Positions 24,661-33,970 are shown, counted from the stretch's first letter. The stretch is 64,000 nucleotides of DNA from Pleomorphomonas sp. T1.2MG-36 (GCF_950100655.1 NZ_CATNLY010000012.1:1-64000), one strand, 5' to 3'. Notes: generated from the letters alone by a model not told the origin. Numbers and translations: made by a program.

Positions 24661-26415
24661 GTGACCGTGGAGTTCTCCCGGAACAACATCCGTGTTGCGA
24701 CTGGCCACCAAACGATGCGAACCTCTTCAAAGAAGAAGATGCGAAATGCGACTCATTTGAGGAGAGAACAATTGCAAACGGGTCGAAACGATACAAAGTC
24801 CGCATCTCGCAATGAAGAAGAGGTATTTGAAGAGATCGCCGCTCTATGCGCGTCAGACGGGTACATTCATGCGATAGCATATTTTTGTTTTCGGGATAAC
24901 ATAATTAGGTTCGGCGAAAATCTAACCACGAAAGACATGGACCATCACTATGAGGGATCCAGCCTTATCCGAAGCGAAATATCGACATTAATTGGCTTGA
25001 TGGCTCGCGCACCGATAGGTCTAAAGTTACCAGATCCACAAATCATGCAGACCTACGTTGATCGCACAGATTCATTGATGAGCGAACTTCATCACGCGAT
25101 GGCAACGAATGCCTTTTTGGGAGGAAAGGATTGGGCTGCACTTCTCACGGAGGGGAGAGATCCATTCGATGACGGGGCTGCGATGCGCGAACCCATCTTT
25201 TATGGAGGCGAGGCTGCATACAACTTCCAATACGAAGCCATAACAGCTCTGAAATACCGTTCTGATGATCATTGGCTTGCGGACGCGCGTGGCTTCAGTA
25301 TTGCCGATGCTCTAGCTGTTACAAAGGCGATCGGCGAAGGGCACATTTCCAAGCTTGTTTCAATTCGCGAAGAGATGCGCGCAAAAAGTCCAGATGAGTG
25401 GACCTTTCTGCCTGCTTTCATGTTCACTGCGAAGGAGGTTGCTGACAGATCGGGTCTGGAGGCGACAACTATCGACACGGTCCTCCGTGCCTTTCAGTTT
25501 GAAGATCACGAGCGAAACTCCTCTTTTACTGGCATTAGCGAATTCAACGAAACGAATGCGCGGCCAATCCTGCGCCTTGCCGATGGCTCTTATGTCTTAC
25601 TTCAGCACTACCAGCTTCAAGAATCTCTGTACGAGTCACCATTTTTTTGGATGATGGCGGACGATAACTATCGTTCTACTGCTACTGCACATCGGGGGGA
25701 CTTCACAGAGGCGTATACGAGCGATCGGCTCCGATCGGCTTTCGGCGAAGCTCGCGTTCTGCGAAACATCGACATCTATCGTGGCAAGAATCGATATGCT
25801 GAAGCCGACGCATTAGTCCTGTTCGGCAATCACGCAATCGTCGTGCAAGCTAAGTCTAAGCGCTTGACGCTTGAAGCGCGTAAAGGCAATGACCGCGCAC
25901 TGCGGGATGACTTCAAGAAGGCTGTCGAGAACGCATACGATCAGGCGTTACTTTGTGCAGAAGCACTGCAAAATCCAAGTGCATTCACATTTCGAGACCC
26001 GACCAAAGCAGAAGTAAAAATCAAGAATTCCATTTCTGTTATTTTTCCAGTGTGTGTTTTGGCCGACCACTACCCCGCCTTGAGCTTTCAATGCCGCCAA
26101 TTCCTAAAGGTTCGTGCCACAGCTTCCGTGAGGCCGCCGTTAGTGACGGACGTTTTCACTCTGGACGTCATCGCGGAATTTCTCAATTCTCCACTACAAT
26201 TCTTGAACTACCTCGATTTGCGAGCTCAGGCGTACGACAAACTTCTCATCACCAATGAGCTGATCCCTTTTTCATATCATCTTCGAAACAATCTCTGGCT
26301 CGACCCCAAGTACGACATGGTCAACCTTGGAGAGGATTTCACGGCACATGTCGATGTTGCAATGGCAGTGAGGCGACAAGGCGTATCCGGAAACCCTGAA
26401 GTGAAGGGGTGCTGA
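24661..26415 (+). CDS. Nuclease-fold cargo protein, N-terminal part of a split gene
   Basis: The 584-residue product has markedly lower GC and different codon use than its neighbours, so it is recent cargo. Around residues 375-410 the block [20 protein letters not shown], then [12 protein letters not shown], resembles the NERD/PD-(D/E)xK nuclease core (Asp, then Gln-x-Lys in place of Glu-x-Lys). The rest is not recognised. It ends KGC-stop at 26415, and the -1 frame continues at once into a segment with a SEC-C zinc motif. I infer a single NERD-like/SEC-C protein of about 760 residues broken at a GGGG run. The GTG start at 24661 is weak; ATGs at 24715 or 24739 are alternatives. Confidence 0.65.
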   Translation: MTVEFSRNNIRVATGHQTMRTSSKKKMRNATHLRREQLQTGRNDTKSASRNEEEVFEEIAALCASDGYIHAIAYFCFRDNIIRFGENLTTKDMDHHYEGSSLIRSEISTLIGLMARAPIGLKLPDPQIMQTYVDRTDSLMSELHHAMATNAFLGGKDWAALLTEGRDPFDDGAAMREPIFYGGEAAYNFQYEAITALKYRSDDHWLADARGFSIADALAVTKAIGEGHISKLVSIREEMRAKSPDEWTFLPAFMFTAKEVADRSGLEATTIDTVLRAFQFEDHERNSSFTGISEFNETNARPILRLADGSYVLLQHYQLQESLYESPFFWMMADDNYRSTATAHRGDFTEAYTSDRLRSAFGEARVLRNIDIYRGKNRYAEADALVLFGNHAIVVQAKSKRLTLEARKGNDRALRDDFKKAVENAYDQALLCAEALQNPSAFTFRDPTKAEVKIKNSISVIFPVCVLADHYPALSFQCRQFLKVRATASVRPPLVTDVFTLDVIAEFLNSPLQFLNYLDLRAQAYDKLLITNELIPFSYHLRNNLWLDPKYDMVNLGEDFTAHVDVAMAVRRQGVSGNPEVKGC

Positions 26416-26951
26416 CACGGTATCGCGGAACGCGTACTGGTGCGATTCTTGACCAAATTCAACAAGCAACGATCCCAGAACTAACTGAGCTGGGTCTTTG
26501 GATACTGCAGCTTTCGAGCGCAACAGCAGATGGGCTGTCGCGGGCACTCGAAAGCCAAATTCGAGCAGCGGTGAAGGACCACACAACCAAAGATCTCACA
26601 TTCCCCTTTGAGGGGCAGTCTGCCGGATTGAAAATTCATCTCAGTGCACTGCCGGATGAAATTGCGCGGGGAAAAATTCTCCAGCACTGCCAATTAAAAA
26701 AGTACGACCTCAAAGCTGATCGTTGGTACGGTCTCGTCCTTCGCCCTGACGACCTCCAAATTAGGCATGCGATTGGCTTGGTTGCCCCCTGGAAGCAAGA
26801 TCACGCCATGGACAGAGTTCTTGCGACACTGCCGCGACGTGCGCCTGTTCCGCTTGAGATCATGGGACGGACGGCTAAAAAGGTCGGACGAAACGAACCC
26901 TGCCCTTGCGGCAGCGGACTGAAGTACAAGAAATGCTGTTTGCATCGCTAA
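26409..26951 (+). CDS. SEC-C domain protein, C-terminal part of the split cargo gene
   Basis: The 180-residue frame starts with GTG at 26409, overlapping the preceding frame by 7 bases. It ends with the SEC-C zinc-binding motif [20 protein letters not shown], as found at the C-terminus of SecA and in many nucleic-acid or quality-control proteins. The preceding 150 residues ([20 protein letters not shown] and [17 protein letters not shown]) are not recognised. Base composition matches the upstream frame. No SD precedes the GTG, which is why I think it is the C-terminal end of the same protein, separated by a missing base in the GGGG run at 26406-26409, or expressed by -1 frameshifting or coupling. 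Confidence 0.65.
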   Translation: MLTRYRGTRTGAILDQIQQATIPELTELGLWILQLSSATADGLSRALESQIRAAVKDHTTKDLTFPFEGQSAGLKIHLSALPDEIARGKILQHCQLKKYDLKADRWYGLVLRPDDLQIRHAIGLVAPWKQDHAMDRVLATLPRRAPVPLEIMGRTAKKVGRNEPCPCGSGLKYKKCCLHR

Positions 26952-26991
26952 TACCAAAGGTTGCTACGAGCACCCTTGATGTAACAGGAAG

Positions 26992-27017
26992 GCCGGGACC
27001 GCTCGCGCGATCCCGGC
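26992..27017 (-). terminator. Hairpin between parB and the SEC-C gene
   Basis: GCCGGGA-N12-TCCCGGC is a 7-bp GC-rich stem 7 bp after the parB stop, in the convergent gap between parB and the split cargo gene. It could end transcription from either side. Confidence 0.5.
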
Positions 27018-27023
27018 TCGTCC

Positions 27024-29042
27024 TCATTCGGCAGCTTGCGCGAAGGGTTCCGCTTCCGACACCGCATCGCGCGATGCGGGCCGTGCGGCGCGCAACACGG
27101 ACGGCAGCCAGCCGGTCCCTGCGAGAAGTTGTTCGGCAGCCTGCGCCATCTCCGGCTTCTTCAAACCCACGATCCGCTCGGCGGCTCCATCACCGACACC
27201 TTCCCGCACGGCTGCGAGAATGTATGCCTTGGTGACGCGACCGAGATAGGTCTGAACGGTCGGGGTCCAGTGTACCACCATGTCCAGCGTCACCGCACTC
27301 GCCAGTTTTTCCGCCGTCGCACGGGCATTGGGCTTCTGCTCCCACGGTATCCTCACCGCATTGACGGTCTGGGCGGCGCAATGGGCAAGCAAGGCCAACA
27401 CGCTCGCATGGTCCAGACCGCCGACGAAATCCCACAGATCCGCCACATCGCGCGGCATGTCCAATGCCCATCCGGCATGACGATCCGCCAGTGCCTTCGC
27501 AGCAGGCGTGTCTTCGATCCCGTCCGCGTGAGAGGCGAGCATGGCGCTGGTCAACCGGATTTCGAGGCACGACGCTTCCCCGCCGTGATAGAAGGTCTGC
27601 GCCGCCAGTGCATGAACCACGGCGACAAGCGCCATGTCCGGCTGCTCGCCGAGGGCGAGACGCAGACCCAGGGTACGATGGGCGGTCAGGTCGCGGATGA
27701 GAAGGTCCGATATCGGCTTCCCCGCATCCTCGGCCTCCTCGTCGTCCGGCTGTGGTTCAGCATCCTCGCCGCTTCCCTCGTCCCCGACGATTTCGCTATC
27801 CCCCGTGATGGTGGCCCCCTCCACCTCCTCCGGTCTCGGGGCCTCGTCTTCGGCGCGGATGAAGCCGCGTTCGATACGGGCCGTGCCGTCGTGGTTCAGA
27901 ATGACGAACACGCCACCGCGCGCGATCTCATCGGTGTCATAGGCGTGGCGCTTGGCGTCGATCCGTTCGATCTCCGCTTCAAGCTCACCGAACCGCCGAT
28001 CCACCTCATCCGGCAGTTCCTCGTAACCTTCGTACTCCGACGACAGGCGGTCGTACTCCTGCTGCGCCGCGCCATGGGCCGCAACGTCTTCCTCCGACAG
28101 GTCGACCGGATGCGGATAGGACCGTCGCATCCCGTGCGCGTGGGGGAAGTCGATATGAACGGAAGCCCACTTCCATCCTTCGGCTGCCTGTACTCGCGCC
28201 GCGATGCCTTCCAGCTTGTCGATGACCAGCCTGTCCAGCAGCGTGGCGTCTTCGAAATAGCCGCCCCGGTCCTCGGTGAAGAGGTCGCGGATGATGGTGC
28301 CACCCGCCTCCGCATAAGCGTCCGCCCCGACGAAGATTGCCCGCCGGTCGGTCGCCGCGACATTCATTCTGGTCAGGTCCCGCCGGATGGCCGAAGGGTC
28401 GCGGTTCCACGACAGGTTCTCGTAGACCCGCTCCTGCCGGTCATGATCCTCGGTGATGGCGAAGGCCATCAACTGGTCCAGCGACAAGCCGCCCTCCCGA
28501 TAGACCTGCATCAGCTTGGGGCTGACCGCACCGAGGCGAAGCCGCTGTCTGACGACATGAGCGGTCACGCCGAACCGGGCGGCGATTTCCTCCGCGCCCC
28601 ATCCGCGATTTTCTGCCAACTCGCGGAAGCGCTCGAACTGGTCGGCGGGGTGCATCGCCTCGCGGGTGACGTTCTCATCGAGGCTGATCTCTGTCGCATC
28701 GTTCTCGGTATCCAGAACGCAGCGGATCGGTTCGGACTTCTTAATTTGCTTGCGCTTCACGCGCAGCATCTGCGCTAGCCTGCGGCCTTCGCCGATGGTG
28801 ACGAAATAGAAGCCAGTCAGTTCGCCGTCCGTGTTCGTTTCCGGCTCCACCACCAGATTTTGCAGCATCCCCTTGGCGGCGATGCTGGCCGCCAGCGCCT
28901 CGACATGGGCCTCGCTGTGCGGGGTCTTGCGGGCGTTGCGGGGCGATTTCTTCAGCTTGTTCAATGGCACGAACAGCACCGCGCCATTCTCGGTGGCGGA
29001 AGTTTCGAGAACCGTGGCGATGGTTTCGACTGTGTTGGTCAT
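27024..29042 (-). CDS. ParB/Srx-type nuclease-fold DNA-binding protein of the element
   Basis: The 672-residue protein has a ParB N-terminal domain at about 20-130 (FVPLNKLKKSPRNARKTPHS, LQNLVVEPE, GEGRRLAQML). A KorB/ParB HTH follows near 165-215 (WGAEEIAARFGVTAHVVRQR), then about 430 residues specific to mobile-element ParB proteins, with an acidic linker near 440-470 (GDEGSGEDAEPQPDDEEAED). It could work with the separately encoded ParA, or regulate transcription. I chose the ATG at 29042 (MTNTVETIA); the frame stays open upstream only because it reads through the structured leader. Preceding AAAGGATC is a fair SD. Confidence 0.88.
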   Translation of the reverse strand: MTNTVETIATVLETSATENGAVLFVPLNKLKKSPRNARKTPHSEAHVEALAASIAAKGMLQNLVVEPETNTDGELTGFYFVTIGEGRRLAQMLRVKRKQIKKSEPIRCVLDTENDATEISLDENVTREAMHPADQFERFRELAENRGWGAEEIAARFGVTAHVVRQRLRLGAVSPKLMQVYREGGLSLDQLMAFAITEDHDRQERVYENLSWNRDPSAIRRDLTRMNVAATDRRAIFVGADAYAEAGGTIIRDLFTEDRGGYFEDATLLDRLVIDKLEGIAARVQAAEGWKWASVHIDFPHAHGMRRSYPHPVDLSEEDVAAHGAAQQEYDRLSSEYEGYEELPDEVDRRFGELEAEIERIDAKRHAYDTDEIARGGVFVILNHDGTARIERGFIRAEDEAPRPEEVEGATITGDSEIVGDEGSGEDAEPQPDDEEAEDAGKPISDLLIRDLTAHRTLGLRLALGEQPDMALVAVVHALAAQTFYHGGEASCLEIRLTSAMLASHADGIEDTPAAKALADRHAGWALDMPRDVADLWDFVGGLDHASVLALLAHCAAQTVNAVRIPWEQKPNARATAEKLASAVTLDMVVHWTPTVQTYLGRVTKAYILAAVREGVGDGAAERIVGLKKPEMAQAAEQLLAGTGWLPSVLRAARPASRDAVSEAEPFAQAAE

Positions 29043-29275
29043 GGTCTTGATCCTTTGGCTTGGGTTGGAGCGCAGCGCTGCGCTGCAACCCTGGCCGTCG
29101 CCGAGACCGGGGGGTGCAAGGTGCAAGGGCGGTCGGGACGGGGGGGGATCACCCGGCCTGCACAAGCGGATCGAACCTATGGGCGAGTCTGAAACAGGCA
29201 TCCGCGCGGAAGGCCGGGGAAACCGTCCCGGCCGAGCGTCAGCGATCCCTTGCACCGCGCCAGGGGGCAGCGCCC
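29043..29275 (-). ncRNA. Structured 5' leader of parB (leader B)
   Basis: It has the same two-hairpin plan as leader A. H1 (29120-29256): P1 GGTGCAAGGG/CCCTTGCACC (29120-29129 with 29247-29256), P2 CGGGACGG/CCGTCCCG (29134-29141 with 29223-29230), P3 CCCGGCCT/AGGCCGGG (29152-29159 with 29211-29218); the apical loop is longer and unrelated. H2 (29062-29091) has the identical 16-base palindrome core and GGGTTG/CAACCC flanks. In P2 the C-G pair of leader A is replaced by A-T here, keeping pairing. The 5' border carries a further self-complementary GGGGGC/GCCCCC element, matching the GGGC/GCCC element at the same place in leader A. Confidence 0.6.
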
Positions 29276-29401
29276 CCAAGCAACCCGACCGGCACGAGCG
29301 AAAGCGAGCGCCGGGAAGAATGACCGGATCAGGATGTACAAAGCCGTATAACCTGAAAGCCGAGCATACTGATCGCTGTCTTTCCTCATGAGCACGACGA
29401 A

Positions 29402-29425
29402 GCGCCCCGCCCGAAGGCGGGGCGC
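29402..29425 (-). terminator. Hairpin downstream of DUF2958 gene
   Basis: GCGCCCCGCC-CGAA-GGCGGGGCGC is a perfect 10-bp stem with a tetraloop 11 bp after the DUF2958 stop. There is no clear T-run, but the position fits a terminator separating this gene from the parB leader. Confidence 0.6.
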
Positions 29426-29436
29426 CGATGCGATCG

Positions 29437-29790
29437 TCAGTCGGTGACGATCCTGCCGGATTGGCGAGCGTGCTGAGTGTACCAGCTCAAGGGATGCTCG
29501 GCCCTGAAGTGGAGGTCACGCTCGACCGGAAGCCTGAGCCGTCCGCGCACCGTGCGGATTTCGGCAAGGCTGACATAGCCGAGTTCGGGTTCGCCAAGTC
29601 CGAGATCGCAGAGGCCGAACAGACGATCGGGGTCTTCGGGATCGGCTTCGGTGAGAAGCCAGGTGGCGCCGGCGTCCGGTGTGAAGAGCTTGACGACGGG
29701 GCGCGGATCGATGTCCTCGCCGGCGGCGCTGCGAGCGCCATTGGCGAGAAGCCGGGCATAGAGTTCGTCGGTGATGAGCGCTGCGGCCAT
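29437..29790 (-). CDS. DUF2958 domain protein
   Basis: The 117-residue protein is recognisable as DUF2958: it starts ALITDELYARLLANG, then RPVVKLFTPDAGATWLLTEA, RLFGLCDLGLGEPELGYVSL and the end DLHFRAEHPLSWYTQHA. The family is frequent on plasmids and ICEs of Alphaproteobacteria and its function is unknown. Start at 29790 rather than 29802 because GGAGG sits just before that ATG. It is a monocistronic unit between the parB leader and the divergent AlpA gene. Confidence 0.88.
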   Translation of the reverse strand: MAAALITDELYARLLANGARSAAGEDIDPRPVVKLFTPDAGATWLLTEADPEDPDRLFGLCDLGLGEPELGYVSLAEIRTVRGRLRLPVERDLHFRAEHPLSWYTQHARQSGRIVTD

Positions 29791-30150
29791 GTCGGCCTCC
29801 ATTCGAAGTCACCCTCCGATCGAGGGCGAGGAGGCGTTCGGCCGGCGCAATTGAGCGGCGCGGTCAGGCCCTACTCGGTCTGGTGCGGGCCGGGCTTGAC
29901 CGCGCCGCGGCGGCGGCCAGCGTTACCGGAACTCGTCGAGAGGGAAATATCGAAGGCCACAGGCACAGTGCACTCAGGAAAGGACGCAACGGGCATTGGG
30001 GAGCAAGGGGCGTAACATCGCCCGCGATTACCTTCCGATTCTCGCGCGATGGCCGCCGTTTCCCGCACGCCGACGCCTGATGCCTTCAACGCACGAGCAA
30101 CATGCATCACCTTGGTCGCAGTCATTCCACAGCGATCGAAGGCGATCGAC
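29791..30150. other. Divergent spacer between DUF2958 and AlpA-like genes
   Basis: This is 360 bp with no convincing gene; short frames in it lack SDs and family features. It should hold the promoters of both flanking genes. Base composition is GC-rich, as in the element backbone. Confidence 0.35.
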
Positions 30151-30534
30151 ATGCAACGCAAACAATCCACTGCCCACGAAGATCAGGAGCAGGAAGTCGA
30201 GACCAGGCGGCACTCCACTGATGGACCAGCGGAGAGTACCCTCAAGCGGTTTCAACCATCCGCCGAATTGTTCAAGCGCGTGATCCGTCGTCCAGAGCTT
30301 CGCAGGATCGTGCCACTCGCCGACACGACGATCTACGAGATGGAACAGCGCGGCGAGTTCCCGAAGCGCTTCTTTCTGACGCCGCGTTGCGTGGTGTGGG
30401 ATCTATCCGAGGTTGAGATCTGGCTCGACGAACGACGCCGTGCATCGGAAGCAGACTCTTTGCGTAGAGCACCAGCGCCGGACGTTCGTCAGCGGCGGAC
30501 GAGGCCGGTCAAGACGTCGATACAACGGAAATAG
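30151..30534 (+). CDS. AlpA-family transcriptional regulator / excisionase-like
   Basis: The 127-residue protein has an AlpA (MerR-like winged HTH) core: RRPELRRIVPLADTTIYEME, QRGEFPKRFFLTPRCVVWDL, SEVEIWLDERR. AlpA relatives regulate integrase genes or act as excisionases for P4-type integrases, and this gene is the nearest regulatory gene to the integrase at 32403-33659. I start at 30151 (MQRKQST) with GAAGG 9 bases upstream; a longer frame from 30049 adds residues that do not look like the family. The SIR2-TPR gene follows 60 bp downstream in the same direction and may have been inserted between AlpA and integrase. Confidence 0.78.
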   Translation: MQRKQSTAHEDQEQEVETRRHSTDGPAESTLKRFQPSAELFKRVIRRPELRRIVPLADTTIYEMEQRGEFPKRFFLTPRCVVWDLSEVEIWLDERRRASEADSLRRAPAPDVRQRRTRPVKTSIQRK

Positions 30535-30594
30535 GCGGTTTCCCTGCTTACTCAACTTTTATTTGTCCGGTAATATATATTCGCCACTAAATGG

Positions 30595-32292
30595 ATGAAG
30601 CACGCTATGGTTTCATTTCCGGTGTCTCCCACATGCGGAGCGACTGATATTAGTGCCGTTGCCAGATACGTAACAAGCAAACGTATCTTGGTGTTTGCAG
30701 GCGCGGGCATTTCACGAAATTCAGGCCTTCCTATAGCAAACGATCTTCGAGATAAAATCTTCGAAGCACTTAAAATACCAGCAGGAACAAGGAAATTATT
30801 AGTCAGTACCCCTTTGCCATTTGAGTTAATTATCGAGACAATAGCTCAGTGCTCTAACCCCGTTCCGCTTTACCAGATATTTCAAGCTGGCCTTCCCTGC
30901 CTATTTCACAACCTAACCGCACAGTTGGCACGGTCTGGAGATCTGGTGGGTATCGTTACGACGAACTTCGATAGTCTATTTGAAGAAGCGCTTCTTTCCG
31001 CCTCAGTGCCCTTTGAACGAATTTGGCAGGAAGATAAATTCTCGTCTTGGAAAGCCAGGGCGCACCCCTTACCTCTGCTTAAGATTCACGGAAGTGCGCA
31101 CGACGAAACAAGCCTCGGCATCACGATTCGCCGGGTAGCGAGTCAGCGCGGCGTGGCGGCTCGCGAATCTGCACTCCAGCAAGCCTTCATGTTCACGAGT
31201 GCCGATGTTATCTTGGTTGTTGGCTATAGTGGCTCAGACCGCTTTGACATAAACCCCATCCTGTCTAGGATTGCTTCATCAGCACCGCCAATAGTTCTTG
31301 TTGCACATCAAAGTGGTGCCGGTAGCAGCGCAACTATTGAGACACTTCTTGGAAACACTTCTGCTGGACCGTTTAGCTTATTCGACGGTATCCGAATCAC
31401 ATGCGACACGAGTGTTCTTGTAGCGCAGATTGCAGCCCCATATAGGTCACTGCCATTGCCTCCGCACACCAGCAACTGGTGCGAGCACGTCATAGAATGG
31501 TTTCGGGAGAGCACTGAAACGCACGGTGCTTCTTTTCGAGCATATATGATTGGGGCACTCTTGCGTGCAGCCGCAAGACCTCATGATGCCAGATATTGGT
31601 TCAGGAAAGCTACGAAATTACCAGCAGGCCAACAGCTCAAAATTGACATTCTACTATCTTTGGCGCGGTGCGTTCGCGATATTGGCAAGGATTTGAATGC
31701 CGCCCGTGGCGCCGCGTCCAACGCCCTTAGGCTGTCCAACACCACAAAAAACATACGAGGCACAATTTCTTCATTAATAGAACTAGGCGTCATATCAGCC
31801 GATGAGCGGAAATTTGTAAGTGCACTCAGGTACTATCTCCGTGCTGAAAAATTGGCCAAGAAGTACCATGAGGCCGAAAAGAGAGGAATTGCCCTCGGTA
31901 ATGCCGCCATCGTTCGAAAAAATATCGGCGGAACCCGACGCCTGCGTCGCGCACTACGTGACTATGCTGTCGCATTGGATATTGCGCGCGATCTTGGTGA
32001 CAAGCGAAGCGAAGGCCGAACACTTGGAAATATCGGCATCGCATATTCAATTCTAGGCAACCCCGACCAAGCTATCTCCCAATTCAGACTGGCGGGCGAC
32101 GTCGCAAAAGAACTCGGCGACGTCTACCATGAAGCAATTTGGCTGGTTGGTGAAGCCCACGATACATTCCCAACGAATGCCGCTCGCGCGATAGAACTCA
32201 CGTTACAGGCGCGGAGCATGTTTTCTCCACTAAGCGCTGCGCGCGTGAAAGATTGTGACGAACACCTAAGGCGATTCGGCTATCACTCTTAG
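30595..32292 (+). CDS. SIR2-TPR protein, candidate anti-phage NADase
   Basis: The 565-residue protein has clearly lower GC than the backbone. An N-terminal SIR2 domain keeps the NAD-binding and catalytic features: GAGIS at 36-40 followed by NSGLP, VTTNFDSLFE (Asn124, Asp126), LLKIHGS with the likely catalytic His165, and VVGYSGSD at 208-215. The C-terminal half (about 310-555) is TPR-like (ALRYYLRAEKLAKKY, LGDKRSEGRTLGNIGIAYSI). Bacterial SIR2 domains in Thoeris, DSR and SIR2-pAgo systems deplete NAD+ during infection; the TPR part would sense the trigger. No partner (TIR, HerA, pAgo) lies beside it. ATG at 30595, or 30607. Confidence 0.8.
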   Translation: MKHAMVSFPVSPTCGATDISAVARYVTSKRILVFAGAGISRNSGLPIANDLRDKIFEALKIPAGTRKLLVSTPLPFELIIETIAQCSNPVPLYQIFQAGLPCLFHNLTAQLARSGDLVGIVTTNFDSLFEEALLSASVPFERIWQEDKFSSWKARAHPLPLLKIHGSAHDETSLGITIRRVASQRGVAARESALQQAFMFTSADVILVVGYSGSDRFDINPILSRIASSAPPIVLVAHQSGAGSSATIETLLGNTSAGPFSLFDGIRITCDTSVLVAQIAAPYRSLPLPPHTSNWCEHVIEWFRESTETHGASFRAYMIGALLRAAARPHDARYWFRKATKLPAGQQLKIDILLSLARCVRDIGKDLNAARGAASNALRLSNTTKNIRGTISSLIELGVISADERKFVSALRYYLRAEKLAKKYHEAEKRGIALGNAAIVRKNIGGTRRLRRALRDYAVALDIARDLGDKRSEGRTLGNIGIAYSILGNPDQAISQFRLAGDVAKELGDVYHEAIWLVGEAHDTFPTNAARAIELTLQARSMFSPLSAARVKDCDEHLRRFGYHS

Positions 32293-32402
32293 TTGGCGAT
32301 CCGGAATCACCAACAAAGCAACTGCAAAGAGGAATTACCGGCAGCTTATCCCGCTTAGCTTCACCCCTTTGACAGTTCTCAGATGGGCCTGTCCGCGCCT
32401 CG

Positions 32403-33659
32403 TCAGCCTTCCTCTCGACCGCCCACAAACACCACCAACGGTGGCAATAGTGTCGGCACCCGCTTCTGGCCGTTCACCCAGGCATCGATCATGTCGGCCC
32501 ATTGCTGCAGCATGTGTCGGCGCTGCGGTTCGTATTCCGCCTTGTTGTAGACGCCACGTGACGAGCGCCCGTCCTCGTGGGCGAGGCATTTCTCGATCCA
32601 GTCGCTGTTGAAGCCCATCTCGTTCAGCAGCGTCGAGCCGGTCCGACGCAGGTCATGAACCGTGAACGGCTCCAGCGGCAGCCCCTCCTTCTTCGCCCGC
32701 GCCACGACGGCCGTTGTCACGCGATTGAAGGTCGCGCGCGACATAGGAGCGTCGGCGTCATAGCGGGACGGCAGCAGGAAGCGCGAATTGCCGGCGCAGG
32801 TCTTCAGGGCGATGAGGATATCGAGCGACTGTTGCGAGAGGTAGACGTTGTGGGCCTTCGACCGCTTCATGCGCTCCTTCGGAATGGTCCAGACGGCGTT
32901 CTCGAAATCGACCTCGTCCCAGACCGCGTCCTGCAGCTCGCTCTTGCGCACCATGGTGAGCAGGATCAGACGCAAGCCAAGACGGATCGTCGGCAGGGTC
33001 GGCACGTGTTCGATCTGCTGCAGCATGATCTTGATCTCGGCCGGCGACAGCGCCCGGTCCTTCGGCTGGAAAGTCGCGATCGAGGCCGGCCCGACCTCGT
33101 CGGCCGGGTTCGGCACCTTCTCGCCATGCAGGATGGCGAAGGCGAAGATCTGTTTGACGATGTCGCGGGCGTGGATGGCGGTCGCGGGGGCGCCGCGCTC
33201 TTTCACCTTGGCGCAGAGCTGGCGCAGATCGTCCGGCGTCACCTCGGTCAGAAGGCGGTTCTTCCAGGCGGGGAGAATGTCGCGATCGAGGATCGCCTTG
33301 CGCATCGAGCGGGTGCTTTCCGCCATGCGCGCTTCCTTGATCCATAAGGCGCTTACCGCGCCGAAGCTGCGCTCCATGGCCTTGCGCCGTTTGTCGCGCT
33401 GTTTCTCGTGCGCGGGAGAAAGCCCCTCCGCCACGTGCTTGCGGGCCGCGATGCAGCGCTCGCGGGCTTCGGCGAGCGTGAGGCCATCGGGGCCATAGCG
33501 ACCGATCGTCAGCGTCTCCCGGCGACCGTTCAAACGGTAGTCGTACCGGAAGGTGATTTGGCCTGTCGTGGCGACGGAAACGTACATACCGTCACGGTCG
33601 GCCACCTTGTATAATTTATCTTTTGGTTTCAGCCTCTTGATGGCCATGTCGGTGAGCAT
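32403..33659 (-). CDS. Tyrosine integrase, P4/IntS type (DUF4102 arm-binding domain)
   Basis: The 418-residue recombinase has an N-terminal DUF4102 arm-binding domain (KLYKVADRDGMYVSVATTGQ, FRYDYRLNGRRETLTIGRYG). A SAM-like core-binding domain covers about 100-190. The catalytic domain shows the Arg in LTMVRKSELQDAVWDEVDF, the HDLRRTG box, the second His in CLAHEDGRSSRGVY and the nucleophile Tyr in RGVYNKAEYEP. It faces the 3' end of guaA at 315 bp and is the enzyme that inserts and excises the element. Upstream there is a cluster of ACCGTCA-type repeats (33708-33859), likely arm sites. MAIKRL at 33647 is an alternative start. Confidence 0.93.
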   Translation of the reverse strand: MLTDMAIKRLKPKDKLYKVADRDGMYVSVATTGQITFRYDYRLNGRRETLTIGRYGPDGLTLAEARERCIAARKHVAEGLSPAHEKQRDKRRKAMERSFGAVSALWIKEARMAESTRSMRKAILDRDILPAWKNRLLTEVTPDDLRQLCAKVKERGAPATAIHARDIVKQIFAFAILHGEKVPNPADEVGPASIATFQPKDRALSPAEIKIMLQQIEHVPTLPTIRLGLRLILLTMVRKSELQDAVWDEVDFENAVWTIPKERMKRSKAHNVYLSQQSLDILIALKTCAGNSRFLLPSRYDADAPMSRATFNRVTTAVVARAKKEGLPLEPFTVHDLRRTGSTLLNEMGFNSDWIEKCLAHEDGRSSRGVYNKAEYEPQRRHMLQQWADMIDAWVNGQKRVPTLLPPLVVFVGGREEG

Positions 33660-33707
33660 GGGGACGGCCTCGTTGACGATCCAAAGTGCCTTTCGAGCCC
33701 CAATTTT

Positions 33708-33859
33708 ACCGTCAAATCCGATACCGTCAATTGACGAGAATAATCGTTATAAAACAGCGTACTAACTCGGTTTTCCGTGAACTGCTTCAGTTTTCGGCCT
33801 GACGGTAGGGCAAAAATCCGGCTGACGGCGAAAAAAGCATACCGTCGCGCACACCGTCA
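33708..33859. repeat. Cluster of ACCGTCA repeats, candidate integrase arm sites
   Basis: The heptamer ACCGTCA occurs at 33708-33714, 33723-33729 and 33853-33859. Its complement TGACGGT occurs at 33800-33806, with the near-matches TGACGGC at 33822 and ACCGTC at 33841. Six occurrences within about 150 bp between the integrase gene and guaA are far above chance and match the expected place and spacing of attachment-site arms for a tyrosine integrase, or of excisionase sites. The rest of this spacer holds no gene. Confidence 0.6.
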
Positions 33860-33970
33860 GAGCCCATCGCTTCAAGGCGATAGGCCCCGATAGTGGACAC
33901 TTGACTTTTTGTTTGATTTCAGTTAGTTATGATGATGTTGCGATAGTTCGCGAAACGCCGCGAACCACAT

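Noticed and set aside
30595..32292. Thoeris system (SIR2 ThsA plus TIR ThsB)
   Set aside because: No TIR protein is encoded nearby and the C-terminus is TPR-like rather than SLOG.
1..33960. Second copy of the guaA 3'-end sequence marking the other element boundary
   Set aside because: Not found by eye in the left part of the window; the boundary is probably outside it.
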